This document shows positions 54,347 to 63,314 of a DNA stretch of 64,000 bases, one piece after another (the stretch's first letter is position 1; each line of letters opens with the position of its first letter). This DNA is from Varibaculum prostatecancerukia. GTDB taxonomy: Bacteria; Actinomycetota; Actinomycetes; Actinomycetales; Actinomycetaceae. The notes beneath the pieces are model-generated. The model saw nothing but the letters and a program-made list of their open reading frames with translations. It ran no database searches and was not told the DNA's origin. The stretch covers positions 806,001 to 870,000 of the forward strand of contig NZ_OW968402.1 in NCBI RefSeq assembly GCF_943169825.2. The letters are read 5' to 3'. The translations under genes were made by a program, and so were the position numbers.

Positions 54347-56185
54347 GTGAGTGAACCTAAAGATAGCAATCAAGAAAATCTGCCGCAAAACCCGGATTTG
54401 GCCTCCCCAGCTGGCAGCGATTACCCGGTAGTTTATCCTCCCGATCCGCCGACTGTGCCCTTCGCGCCAGTGCCTGCCCCCGGGCAAGGACAACCCGGGG
54501 ATTATTCCTATCCGGGAGGATACCCGCCCGCACCTTCTGCTTACCCGGGCGCCTATCCGACCCCGGGAGTAAATCAGGCAGCACCGGTTCCACCTAGTTA
54601 TTCGGGCAACCCCGGTTTTTCTCCGCAGCCAAATTTCGTGCAGAACCCTCCCTATCCGCCGGAACCGCCTGCTCCCTATCCCTCAAACAGTCAGTTCCCT
54701 CCGGTACCTCCCCAGCGAAAAAAACCGGGAAAAAACGCTGTAATCATGATGTTGGTTGCCTTAGTCGTGGTGTTGGTAGCGGCGTTGACTCTGGGCGGTA
54801 TCTGGGTGTACCGGCAGCATTCCACTTCTGCTTTAGAAAATGGAATTGTGCCTACTGTAACTAAAACAGTAGTGGTGATAAAAAAGGTGGAGATACCGGA
54901 AGATGCTGCCAGTGATGCCCCGGAAAATCCCCTCTGGTATCCGCTTAGAATAGATGATCGCTACACATTGGTAATTTGGTATAAATTTACGAATCAGCAG
55001 CTTAAAGGGCTGAGCTACCAGGCGGTTTCGAGTGAAAATGGCAAAAAAGTTGCTATTGCCGATACCGGAATAACTCTGCCGGTGAAAGACGGGGAAAATC
55101 TGCCGAAATGCCCAGATTCCCAACGCTACCAGATAAAAGATAAAACCTTACAGTGCGCTGCAGTAAAAACAGTTAAAAAGGATAGTTTTTCTATTCCCCA
55201 AGCCGGGAAAGAGAGCGGCGACAAAGATTCCTCCTCCACCGCTAAAGACAGCACCGATAGCGTAAGCGGAGAAACCCTGGGCACGGTGGGCAATGTCCGG
55301 ATAGTCGCCTCCCCTTCCGCGTTGCAGACTAATACCATTTTCGGGATAGATTCGGACGATAACTTGCTTTGGTCAAAAACTTTAAAGCAACCCGGACGCA
55401 GCGTTTTATCCGGTGAAAAACTCTCGATTTTTAACTGGAACGAGGACGGTAAAGTTACCAACACCATCTACATTGGAGCTAAGAACGCCGATAAGTCAGA
55501 CAGCAGCTCCGCTGGCGCCACTACCAAGAAAGATGCCATCAAGAGTTTTGATTTCGCCAATACCCAATGGTCGCTGCCACGCAAATATAGCTCTCCAGAG
55601 TGCCAAATCTATCATGAAGATAAAAAGAGCGAATGTGCCCAACGCGAAAACTACCAGTTTGAGGACGGGAAGTATTTTCTCACTAGTGAGCAGGAGCAAC
55701 AGATAAAGCAGGAGTTGGATATCGACAGTTCAACTCATGAAACCGATCCCATCCACCGGCTGTGGTACGGGCAGGTGGATGAGGATAATAATCCTACCGG
55801 AGATTACAGTGTCGAATATCTAGATATCAATGATGATGGATACTTGGATGCGGTCGTGCCGGTGGTTTCTATATCACCTTTCAATAGCCAAATGGATATT
55901 TCTTTTAGCTATTACGTCTGGGTAATGAATCCCGTTACCGGGGTGCCAGAGCAAACAAATACTCCGATTTATTTCGGGGGTCGTTGTTCTGAAACTTATG
56001 AGAACGTGGAAATCAAAAAAGATGGAGCTACTCCACGACTAATCGTAAATACCATGACCTGGGGCGGGGATCCTTGCTGCGGATGTGATCGGGATGTTCC
56101 CAAACAACGCAGCACCTGGCATTATGATGCCAAGCGTCACGACATGGTGTGTGACCAGGATGATGGCGATAAAGTCGATGGCTAG
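54347..56185 (+). CDS. Proline-rich membrane-anchored protein with a DxNDDGYLD motif
   Basis: 612 residues, not a recognised family. Residues 1-124 are rich in Pro, Gly, Tyr and Ala; one membrane helix lies at about 129-150; the remainder is probably outside the cell. Near residues 492-500 DINDDGYLD resembles FG-GAP or calcium-loop motifs (D-x-N-x-D-G-x-x-D). The C-terminal part has a Cys cluster CCGCD. GTG start with AAGGAG 8 bases upstream. The overall plan (Pro-rich cytoplasmic lead, single helix, large outer part) matches the protein at 23424, although the outer domains differ. Confidence 0.8.
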   Translation: MSEPKDSNQENLPQNPDLASPAGSDYPVVYPPDPPTVPFAPVPAPGQGQPGDYSYPGGYPPAPSAYPGAYPTPGVNQAAPVPPSYSGNPGFSPQPNFVQNPPYPPEPPAPYPSNSQFPPVPPQRKKPGKNAVIMMLVALVVVLVAALTLGGIWVYRQHSTSALENGIVPTVTKTVVVIKKVEIPEDAASDAPENPLWYPLRIDDRYTLVIWYKFTNQQLKGLSYQAVSSENGKKVAIADTGITLPVKDGENLPKCPDSQRYQIKDKTLQCAAVKTVKKDSFSIPQAGKESGDKDSSSTAKDSTDSVSGETLGTVGNVRIVASPSALQTNTIFGIDSDDNLLWSKTLKQPGRSVLSGEKLSIFNWNEDGKVTNTIYIGAKNADKSDSSSAGATTKKDAIKSFDFANTQWSLPRKYSSPECQIYHEDKKSECAQRENYQFEDGKYFLTSEQEQQIKQELDIDSSTHETDPIHRLWYGQVDEDNNPTGDYSVEYLDINDDGYLDAVVPVVSISPFNSQMDISFSYYVWVMNPVTGVPEQTNTPIYFGGRCSETYENVEIKKDGATPRLIVNTMTWGGDPCCGCDRDVPKQRSTWHYDAKRHDMVCDQDDGDKVDG

Positions 56186-56273
56186 AGCAGGCGAGCTCTT
56201 AGCACCCTCGGAATCCCTAAGTCCGTAGCTAACAGCCGGGTAGCTTCGCAGCTATTTGAGTTACCAGGTTTAG

Positions 56274-57839
56274 CTAGTCTGCTTGTACCTGCGCCATCCA
56301 GGCTTCTACGTCCTCAATAGTGCGGGGGATATCTTCCGACAAGCGGCGTACGCTGCCATCAGCTTCCACTAGCACATCGTCCTCAATCCTCGCTCCGATG
56401 CCGCGCAGTTCCTCGGGTAAGAGTTGATCGTCCTGGTGGAAATAAAGACCGGGCTCAATGGTGAAACACATTCCTGGCTCTAGCAGGGCGTCCATATACA
56501 TATCCCGGGCAGCTAAGGCACAATCATGGACGTCTAGCCCTAAGTGGTGGGAGACCCCATGTGGCATCCAGCGCCGGTATTCCCCGCCGTCCTTTGACAG
56601 GGTCTGCTCGGCACTTACTGGCAGCACCCCCCAGGCATCCAAGTGTTTAACTAAAGCCGCTACTGCCGCATCATGTACATCTTTAAACTTGCATCCGGGT
56701 TTATTTGCTTGCGCTAAGCCCGCTTCACAGGCATCGAGTACCGCGTTATAGACCTTGGCCTGCACCGGGTTGAACTTGCCATTTACCGGCAGGGTGCGGG
56801 TGATATCCGCGGTATAGAGAGAATCAGCTTCCACTCCGGCATCAATTAAAATCAGGTCGCCTTCGCGTACTGGACCGTCATTGTCAATCCAGTGCAAAGT
56901 ATTTGCGTGATTACCCGAGGCCGCGATGGTGTCATATCCCAGACCGTTGCCTTCTTCGCGGGCTCGAGCCTGGAAGGCTCCTTCTATTACCCGTTCGCCG
57001 CGGTGGTGCTGGGTTGCGCGCGGCAGCGCCCTAATCATGGCTTCAAACCCCGATTTAGTAACCGCAATCGCGTGTTCTAGTTCTTTGACTTCGGCTGCAT
57101 CTTTTTGCAGGCGCAGCACTGAGGCGGCCTCTTCGAGTTTTTCGTCCAGGCCTCGCGCGTCCTCTCCAGTTGGCAACCCGGCTTCGCTACGTACTTTTTC
57201 TACCGCCGCCTGCAGGGAAGTATCGACTTCGCGAATTACTCGCAACTGCACTAGACCAGCGTCTTTAGCCAGTTGATCGGGCAGAGTATCTAGGGGGCGC
57301 GCCTCCAGTCCAGTCACCGCTTCCATCTGCGAAAGCGTCATCCGTGGTCCCACCCAAAACTCGCCATAGGTGGAGTCGGCATAAAATTCTTCGCTACTGC
57401 GCGGAGCTTGGGGACGGAAAAATACGATCCCGCGATGGGTGGCTGCGCCGGTATTTTCGGGGGCGTTCTCTAGGGGCGTGCCTTCTTTATCGGTGAGCGG
57501 TTCCAGGACTAGAGCCGCGTCGGGTTCTAGTTCCCCGCCCAATCCGGTCAGATGAGCAAATGCGGAGTGTGCCCGGAAACGATAGTCGCAATCATTGGAG
57601 CGTACCTTGTAGTTCCCGGCCGGAATCACTAGGCGTTCCCCTCGGAACTGGGCACCTAGTTTTTGATAACGAGCAGCGAGGAAGTCTCGAGCGTGACTGG
57701 GAATAGGATCGGGATCTTTGCGTTCCCCCCAGCCGCTGCCAATAAATTCCCGAAAAGCGGGGGTGCCGATGCGGCGAGAACGGTTATTTACCCGGTCTTT
57801 TAAGGGTTGATCTTCTGCTGCTGCTATTTTTTCTTCCAT
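56274..57839 (-). CDS. pepP: Xaa-Pro aminopeptidase (aminopeptidase P)
   Basis: Removes an N-terminal residue before proline. The 521 residues have an AMP_N domain (residues about 40-200) and a M24 pita-bread domain with metal ligands in LIDAGVEADSLYTADITRT (two Asp), HGVSHHLGLDVHD (His), FTIEPGLYFH (Glu) and GIGARIEDD (Glu). All ligands appear intact. Cytosolic. Convergent with the proline-rich surface protein gene and divergent from the PHP gene, 35 bases apart. Confidence 0.94.
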   Translation of the reverse strand: MEEKIAAAEDQPLKDRVNNRSRRIGTPAFREFIGSGWGERKDPDPIPSHARDFLAARYQKLGAQFRGERLVIPAGNYKVRSNDCDYRFRAHSAFAHLTGLGGELEPDAALVLEPLTDKEGTPLENAPENTGAATHRGIVFFRPQAPRSSEEFYADSTYGEFWVGPRMTLSQMEAVTGLEARPLDTLPDQLAKDAGLVQLRVIREVDTSLQAAVEKVRSEAGLPTGEDARGLDEKLEEAASVLRLQKDAAEVKELEHAIAVTKSGFEAMIRALPRATQHHRGERVIEGAFQARAREEGNGLGYDTIAASGNHANTLHWIDNDGPVREGDLILIDAGVEADSLYTADITRTLPVNGKFNPVQAKVYNAVLDACEAGLAQANKPGCKFKDVHDAAVAALVKHLDAWGVLPVSAEQTLSKDGGEYRRWMPHGVSHHLGLDVHDCALAARDMYMDALLEPGMCFTIEPGLYFHQDDQLLPEELRGIGARIEDDVLVEADGSVRRLSEDIPRTIEDVEAWMAQVQAD

Positions 57840-57874
57840 ACTTCCATCATGCCATGGTGACTTAAAATAGTCCT

Positions 57875-58726
57875 ATGGCGGTTGCGCGGATTGATTTACA
57901 TACTCATTCTTCCTGTTCAGATGGCACTGATGCCCCTGCGGAGTTAATGACACTGGCCGCGCGTGCGGGTTTAGACGCTATCGCTCTCACCGATCATGAC
58001 ACCTTTGCGGGGATAGCTGACGCCAGCAAAATGGTTCCAGAATGTGGAGTTACCCTGATTCCAGGGGTGGAGATATCTACCTCCCATCAGGGAATCACTG
58101 CCCATCTGCTGGCCTATTTGCCTGATCTTAACAGCCCCTCGCTTCCGGATTTATTTGAAAAAACATTACAGGCGCGCCAGCAGCGGATGCGGCAAATGGT
58201 GCAGCGTTTATCTGCAGATTTTGATATTTCTTATCAGGAGGTTGCCCAGCAGGCTGGCTCGAGCCCCATCGGGCGACCACACGTTGCTGATGTTTTGGTG
58301 AAGGCCGGGTATTTTCCGAATCGCTCTGCCGCATTCGAGCAGGTGCTAGCTACTTCCAGTAAATACTATGTGCACTATCAGGCTCCCGATACTATCTACG
58401 CGGTCCAGCAGGTAATAAAAGCCGGGGGAGTTCCGGTTCTGGCGCATCCGCGAGCCGGCGGCCGGCAGCGCAGGTTCTTATCGGTAGGCACCATTTCTCA
58501 GCTAAAAGAGGCGGGATTATTTGCCCTGGAGGCTTTCCATCCCGAACAAAATCCGATTGAACAGGCCGAGGTTAGTGAAATAGCGAAGCTGTTGGGACTG
58601 GCAATCACCGGGTCTTCGGATTATCACGGCAGCGGCAAGCCCAATCAACTGGGACAGTGCCTCACCGATCCCGAAGTATTCGCTGAAGTCTGTGAAAAAG
58701 GAGCAGGAACACCGTTGCGTCCTTGA
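57875..58726 (+). CDS. PHP-domain phosphoesterase (RNase AM/TrpH-like)
   Basis: 283-residue metal-dependent phosphoesterase of the PHP superfamily. Motifs: RIDLHTHSSCSDG, ALTDHDTF, GVEIST, VLAHPRAGG and GSSDYHG, which supply the trinuclear metal site. Relatives act on nucleoside 3',5'-bisphosphate or RNA 5' ends. A TAAAAT hexamer 6 bases before the ATG and lack of a Shine-Dalgarno sequence suggest a leaderless start. Confidence 0.9.
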   Translation: MAVARIDLHTHSSCSDGTDAPAELMTLAARAGLDAIALTDHDTFAGIADASKMVPECGVTLIPGVEISTSHQGITAHLLAYLPDLNSPSLPDLFEKTLQARQQRMRQMVQRLSADFDISYQEVAQQAGSSPIGRPHVADVLVKAGYFPNRSAAFEQVLATSSKYYVHYQAPDTIYAVQQVIKAGGVPVLAHPRAGGRQRRFLSVGTISQLKEAGLFALEAFHPEQNPIEQAEVSEIAKLLGLAITGSSDYHGSGKPNQLGQCLTDPEVFAEVCEKGAGTPLRP

Positions 58727-58792
58727 GAAAAGATAGGAGGGAGCTCTCACTCTCTTTATCGCCGGGGAGGGGTTGCTACTAGAGTAGAGGTC

Positions 58793-60373
58793 ATGACAGT
58801 AACTTTTCGAGATTTTCGTCCGCAAAATATTGCTCCGGTTTCATTGGCGTCTCTAGTGGAGGGCTTTGCCACCCAAATTGATCCCGCCTGGGAGAATGTT
58901 CAGGTGCGGGGAGTGTCAATGGCTTCGGATGAGATCCTTGCGGAAGAGGCCTTTATCGCCGTAGGCGGAGCGAATGTGCATGCCGCCAAGTTTTCCGGCG
59001 AGGTAGAATCCCTGGGGGCAGCAGCGATTATTACTGATGCCAAAGGTACGGAAATCGCCAGTTCTCAAGGGCTAAAAATACCGGTGGTAACGGTAGCGGA
59101 TCCGCGCGAAGCCGCCTCGCCCCTAGCAATCAGGGCTTTCGATAATCCGGCAGGGAAAATGAAAACCGTAGCGGTGACCGGAACCAATGGCAAAACCACC
59201 ACTTGTTTTGCTGGCAAAGCCGCTTTTGAAGCCGCCGGTATGCCCACTATGATTCTTTCCACTGCGGAAACTCAGGTAGGGGATTTACGGATTCAATCTG
59301 CGCGCACTACATTTGAAGGTCCCATGTTGCAGAGAATCTTGGCTTACGGGGTAGAGCAGGGGATGCAGGCCGCAGTAGTGGAAGTCTCGGCCCATGCCTT
59401 GGCTTTAGGGCGAGTCGCAGGCATGAAGTTTGATGCCACTGCCTTTACCAATCTGCAGCATGATCATCTGGATTATTTTCACACCATGGAAAACTATCTG
59501 GCAGCTAAAGCGCGGCTGTGTTCTAAAGAATTTACGGATTATAGCGTGATCTGCACTGATGATAAGTGGGGGCAGCAGCTAGCTGCCAATTGCGACACCA
59601 ATAAGGTGACGGTATCTGCCTACGATCCGGCGGCGCAAGCCGATTGGGTAGTAACCCGAAAAGTTAACAATATTGCCCACGCAGCCTGCGATTTTACTTT
59701 AACCGCCAAGACGGAACCGAATATTGGCCGCGAGGAAGAAATCACCGTTGCCTTGCCCGGGGAGGTTAATGTACAGGACGCCGCGATCGCCTATCTCATG
59801 GTTACCGGAATTGGGATTCCTGCGAAGGCTGCGAAAGCGGGCTTAGCGAGCCTGGCCGTTCCCGGGCGCCTGGAAATCGTCAGCCGGCGTAATGAAGGAA
59901 CTCCGCTGGTGATCAATGATTACGCCCACACACCCGAGGCCTTAGCTTCGATTCTGCGCACCATGCAAGAGTTCACGCCCGGAAAACTACACCTGGTGTT
60001 CGGTACCGATGGGGATCGCGATGCCACCAAACGGGTGCCGCTAGCAAAAGTGGCTGCTCAAGAGGCAGATATGCTCTGGGTGACTGATGAAAATCCTCGT
60101 ACCGAAGATGCGGAAAGTATTCGTACTCAGCTGCTATCTGGGATTAAAGAGGAACGCCCCGGGATGGAGGACGTTTGCGAGATTACTACCTGCCGGCGGG
60201 ATGCAATCCGTAAAGCCATTTTGGCGGCCGGCTTGGACGACACGGTAATAATTACCGGTAAAGGCGCAGAGCCCTATCAAGAAATTGAGGGAGTTTTCCA
60301 CGCTTTTAATGACACTCCCGTGGCTCGCGACTGCCTAGCTGCCTATAAGAACCGCGCTCACATTAAAGGGTAA
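58793..60373 (+). CDS. MurE-like UDP-N-acetylmuramyl-tripeptide synthetase
   Basis: ATP-dependent ligase of 526 residues. VTGTNGKTTT is the ATP loop, TNLQHDHLDYFHTMENYLAAK the central block, and a C-terminal ligase domain contains VTDENPRTEDAES. In meso-diaminopimelate-adding MurE this motif is DNPR; here it is ENPR. It stands alone rather than in a division/cell-wall cluster, so it may be the main MurE with altered amino acid choice or a second ligase. TAGAGT 7 bases before the ATG may be a -10 box. Confidence 0.85.
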   Translation: MTVTFRDFRPQNIAPVSLASLVEGFATQIDPAWENVQVRGVSMASDEILAEEAFIAVGGANVHAAKFSGEVESLGAAAIITDAKGTEIASSQGLKIPVVTVADPREAASPLAIRAFDNPAGKMKTVAVTGTNGKTTTCFAGKAAFEAAGMPTMILSTAETQVGDLRIQSARTTFEGPMLQRILAYGVEQGMQAAVVEVSAHALALGRVAGMKFDATAFTNLQHDHLDYFHTMENYLAAKARLCSKEFTDYSVICTDDKWGQQLAANCDTNKVTVSAYDPAAQADWVVTRKVNNIAHAACDFTLTAKTEPNIGREEEITVALPGEVNVQDAAIAYLMVTGIGIPAKAAKAGLASLAVPGRLEIVSRRNEGTPLVINDYAHTPEALASILRTMQEFTPGKLHLVFGTDGDRDATKRVPLAKVAAQEADMLWVTDENPRTEDAESIRTQLLSGIKEERPGMEDVCEITTCRRDAIRKAILAAGLDDTVIITGKGAEPYQEIEGVFHAFNDTPVARDCLAAYKNRAHIKG

Positions 60374-60468
60374 TGCCTTTAGGCTATTCCCCCTCTGCGT
60401 TTAGCGTTTCTCGAGGGTGCAGTCAGATTTCCCGCACTCTTGGGCGGGCTCATCCCTACTTGAAGTGG

Positions 60469-60873
60469 CTATTCTGATACCAAGTCAAAGTCGTAGCTGG
60501 CACCATCATCTAAGGTATGGCCTACGGTGCAGTATTTATCGATTGCTTCTTGGGATTTTTGTCGCAGCTGTGCTACTTGCTCCTGGCTGAGAATAGATAG
60601 ATCAGCCACCATTTCTACTGTCAGATGCGAATACGAATCACGGCGGTCATCTTTATCAGCAGCTACCCCCACGGCGGCCTCAAAATCCTTCCCTAAAGCG
60701 GCAGCGAATACGTGATCGGCGGAAAAAGTGTGGCAGGTAGCCAGTGCCAGTTGCAGCAGCTCCCCGGGAGTGAACTGGTTTTCGCCCATTCCTATTTCTA
60801 CTGTTGCGCCCCGCTCATTTTGTCCTACGTAGTGCTTCTTGCCTTTTCGCTGTGCCCACAGAATCTTACTCAT
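60469..60873 (-). CDS. OsmC family peroxiredoxin-like protein
   Basis: 134 residues with the OsmC/Ohr fold: the ALATCHTFSADHVFAAAL helix holds the first Cys and GASYDFDLVSE ends the protein; CTVGHTLDDG supplies the second Cys. Such proteins reduce organic hydroperoxides. ATG 60873 begins MSKILWAQRKGKKHY; CAGAAT 6 bases before it could be a -10 box of a leaderless transcript. A longer in-frame start adds residues with no similarity. Confidence 0.88.
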   Translation of the reverse strand: MSKILWAQRKGKKHYVGQNERGATVEIGMGENQFTPGELLQLALATCHTFSADHVFAAALGKDFEAAVGVAADKDDRRDSYSHLTVEMVADLSILSQEQVAQLRQKSQEAIDKYCTVGHTLDDGASYDFDLVSE

Positions 60874-60913
60874 GCCTATATTCTGACAGGAAAAAGCAGT
60901 ACGTGCAGCCAAG

Positions 60914-60946
60914 ATAAAAAATCCTGCAACCTTTTGGTTACAGGAT
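60914..60946 (-). terminator. Terminator downstream of tRNA-fMet
   Basis: On the minus strand ATCCTGTAACC pairs with GGTTGCAGGAT around AAAA (60921-60946), followed by TTTTTTATC. It ends the tRNA transcript 9 bases after the tRNA and before the OsmC gene. Confidence 0.85.
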
Positions 60947-60955
60947 CTTCCTTAG

Positions 60956-61029
60956 TAGCGGGGGCTGGATTTGAACCAACGACCTCCGGGTTATGAGCCC
61001 GGCGAGCTACCGAACTGCTCCACCCCGCG
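60956..61029 (-). tRNA. Initiator tRNA-fMet (CAT)
   Basis: The minus strand reads CGCGGGGTGGAGCAGTTCGG to CCCCCGCTA, with anticodon CAT in GGGCTCATAACCC. Initiator features are present: an unpaired first position (C1 opposite U72) and three G-C pairs at the base of the anticodon stem. 74 bases without CCA, which is not encoded. A terminator lies just downstream. Confidence 0.96.
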
Positions 61030-61231
61030 TCGGCTTGTCTATGGTAAGCAGGCGAGGCGGATAAACGCAAAAAAATTCACTGTCGAAGAGGTCACGTTGG
61101 AAAGCTACGAGCCTAAAAGGGCAGTTCAAGGGGGAATATGCGAAAAAGACAGCGCCAATTAAGGCTATAAAAACTGGCAGGTGGAGATTAATATCGGGGC
61201 AATAACCGTAGAGATTAAAGAAACGGTTATT
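61030..61231. other. Spacer between tRNA-fMet and lexA
   Basis: Holds the unresolved promoter of the tRNA and, directly after the lexA stop, AATAACCG (61201-61208) facing CGGTTATT (61224-61231), a hairpin without a T run. No ORF is supported. Confidence 0.4.
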
Positions 61232-61921
61232 TTATAGCGCCCGCAAGACAGTAACGACTTTTCCTAAAATAGTGGCATTGTCACCGGGAATCGGGTCAAA
61301 TGTCGGGTTGTGGGGGAGGAGCCAAATATGTCCCTCGCGACGTGCCAGGGTTTTCACCGTGGCTTCGCCATCGATCATGGCGGCGACGATTTCACCGAGT
61401 TCTGCCACGTTTTGGCGGCGCACAATCACCCAGTCGCCATCGCAGATGGCGGCCTCGATCATAGAGTCACCGTGCACCTTGAGCATAAAGAGTTCGCCGT
61501 CTCCGGTAAAACGGGTAGGGATAGTGAAAACGTCCTCTATATCTTGTTGCGCATCAATGGGGGTACCGGCGGCGATTTGTCCAACCAAAGGAACCGCATG
61601 ATGGTTTAGGGGGGTTACTTCCCCTAGTTGTGCAGGTGCTGAGGCAGGAGCCGGTTCACTGGACGAAAGTACCGAAAATTGCGGGTTGACCTCGAGGGCG
61701 CGACTGCGTCCAGCGGCGCGCACCAGGAAACCCTGGCTGACTAAATTGTCCAGGTGATGTTTGACCGTTGAGGAAGAAGAAAGACCCACTGCAGTCGCAA
61801 TCTCCCGTACTGAGGGTGGATAGCCTTGAGCCCGAATCCCGGCACAGACCGCTTCGAAAATAGAGCGTGCGCGCGGACGTAAAGTTCCTATATCTAAGAC
61901 GTGATCTTGCTGTTTGCTCAT
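61232..61921 (-). CDS. lexA: SOS repressor LexA
   Basis: Repressor of the DNA-damage response that cleaves itself when RecA is active. The winged helix has GYPPSVREIATAVGLSSSST; the cleavage bond is Ala118-Gly119 in GQIAAGTP; catalytic Ser153 (HGDSMIEA) and Lys190 (ATVKTLA) are present. ATG 61921 is preceded by GGAGGG; longer in-frame starts read through the operator region. It is divergent from the membrane protein at 62077, and two SOS boxes lie between them. Confidence 0.97.
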   Translation of the reverse strand: MSKQQDHVLDIGTLRPRARSIFEAVCAGIRAQGYPPSVREIATAVGLSSSSTVKHHLDNLVSQGFLVRAAGRSRALEVNPQFSVLSSSEPAPASAPAQLGEVTPLNHHAVPLVGQIAAGTPIDAQQDIEDVFTIPTRFTGDGELFMLKVHGDSMIEAAICDGDWVIVRRQNVAELGEIVAAMIDGEATVKTLARREGHIWLLPHNPTFDPIPGDNATILGKVVTVLRAL

Positions 61922-61968
61922 GTTCCCTCCCACTAATAACTCGATCATAAGAAATTGTGACCCATTAT

Positions 61969-61984
61969 GCAAACATTTGTTCGA
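61969..61984. promoter_or_regulatory. SOS box 1 (LexA operator)
   Basis: GCAAACATTTGTTCGA fits the Gram-positive/actinobacterial box (C)GAACNNNNGTTCG in 14 of 16 positions of TCGAAC-N4-GTTCGA. 47 bases before the lexA start, so it should control lexA itself. Confidence 0.85.
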
Positions 61985-62047
61985 TAAATTTGCATTTTTC
62001 GCTTGATTTCCTGATGTCTACTCGCTACTATATCAAACAGATGTTCG

Positions 62048-62063
62048 ACGAACGTTTGTTCGA
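62048..62063. promoter_or_regulatory. SOS box 2 (LexA operator)
   Basis: ACGAACGTTTGTTCGA differs from TCGAAC-N4-GTTCGA at one position only. It ends 13 bases before the divergent gene at 62077 and would overlap its transcription start. Confidence 0.9.
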
Positions 62064-62076
62064 GAAAGGTGTAGCC

Positions 62077-62664
62077 ATGTCCACACAGCTTTCCTTTGAT
62101 TTGGAAGAACTCGCTCAAAAGCGGGTAGTGGGATTGGGGGACTACCAGTTGCTAAAGCAGGCAGCGGTAAAACCCTCGCGTCCCCGTCTGCAATTGGTGG
62201 ACGCCACCTATATAGAACGTGCACGGGCAAAGACCCGGCATCCTGCGGGCTCAAAATTGCCTTGCCCGCCCGCCGTCGGTAGGGAGAACCGTACGGCAGG
62301 AGCGGCAGCAGCTTTTGACTCGCTTCCACAGTGGGCGCGCCGGACGCCTCACGCTGATAGCGATCACTCCGTTTCTTTGGCAGCGGTTCCTCCCGTTGCT
62401 AGGGTGGAACAGCTATCGGCGGTGCGGCGTCCGGCTCCCCAAAAGGCTATTCCTCGCGGCGCCCCGGTTCCCGCGATTAGTGGCCGGTTAGCCAAAGTTT
62501 CTTTAGTCCTGCTTTTTGCTGCCGGGGCACTTATTGCCGGTGCTGGGATCGGAAGTTTTTGGGATTCTGTGACCTCCAGTAACGGGGAAATTTCACAGGT
62601 GTCGGAGGTCGGCGCCTCTGCAGGTAACAGTGCTTCGTCGGCCGATCTACTTCTAGGGCAGTAA
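62077..62664 (+). CDS. SOS-controlled single-pass membrane protein (position of DivS/Rv2719c cell-division suppressor)
   Basis: 195 residues: a basic, Pro/Ala-rich N-terminal region of about 139 residues, one membrane helix at about 140-161 (VSLVLLFAAGALIAGAGIG) and a short Ser-rich outer end. Not similar by eye to a named family and no LysM domain. The order lexA, this gene, nrdR and its SOS box are the same as for Rv2719c in Mycobacterium and divS in Corynebacterium, which halt division after DNA damage. ATG 62077 with AAAGG 7 bases upstream; a longer frame would run through the operator. Confidence 0.75.
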   Translation: MSTQLSFDLEELAQKRVVGLGDYQLLKQAAVKPSRPRLQLVDATYIERARAKTRHPAGSKLPCPPAVGRENRTAGAAAAFDSLPQWARRTPHADSDHSVSLAAVPPVARVEQLSAVRRPAPQKAIPRGAPVPAISGRLAKVSLVLLFAAGALIAGAGIGSFWDSVTSSNGEISQVSEVGASAGNSASSADLLLGQ

Positions 62665-62819
62665 GCGGATTACTGCTCGCGAAGTCCGACCCACAGTTTT
62701 TTCCGGGTCTAGGCGGGTACTTTTTAAGTCTGATTTATAGTTTCGTCATCGCCGTTCTGAGGGCATTGGTGCGAGAGTGTCATATGTTGCGATAAGCTAG
62801 ACCTCCAGGTTGTTTATTC

Positions 62820-63314
62820 ATGGGGGAAGCCTTGCACTGTCCGTTCTGTCATAACGATGATTCCCGGGTGATTGATTCACGCACTGCTGAAGACGGGAAT
62901 GCTATCCGGCGACGTCGGGAGTGTACCTCCTGTAATAAACGATTTACCACCATAGAGTCTGCGGCTCTTTCAGTACGCAAGCGTTCGGGGATTCTGGAGC
63001 CTTTTTCGCGCGAAAAAGTAGTTAGCGGAGTAAAAAAAGCCTGCCAAGGGCGCCCAGTTAGCAACGATGACCTCGCAAAGTTAGCGCAGCAGGTAGAAGA
63101 AGACCTGCGGGCTACTGGGAAATCCCAAATCGATAGCCATTCGATTGGACGCGCTATCCTCAGGCCACTTAGAGAACTCGACGTGGTCGCCTATTTACGT
63201 TTCGCTTCGGTATATTCCTCATTCGATGATCTGGATGATTTCCAGGCCGCCATCGACGAAATCCGAGCGGAGCAAAATGAAGCTAGCTCAGAGACAAAAC
63301 CCGCAGACCGATAG
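62820..63314 (+). CDS. nrdR: Transcriptional repressor NrdR
   Basis: Zinc-ribbon and ATP-cone regulator of ribonucleotide reductase genes. [16 protein letters not shown] and [10 protein letters not shown] give the four zinc Cys; an ATP-cone domain follows. 164 residues. The initial MGEA precedes the usual MHCPFC start. No NrdR box is seen nearby and no reductase gene is in the window. Its 3' end overlaps the end of the convergent serA by 32 bases. Confidence 0.95.
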   Translation: MGEALHCPFCHNDDSRVIDSRTAEDGNAIRRRRECTSCNKRFTTIESAALSVRKRSGILEPFSREKVVSGVKKACQGRPVSNDDLAKLAQQVEEDLRATGKSQIDSHSIGRAILRPLRELDVVAYLRFASVYSSFDDLDDFQAAIDEIRAEQNEASSETKPADR

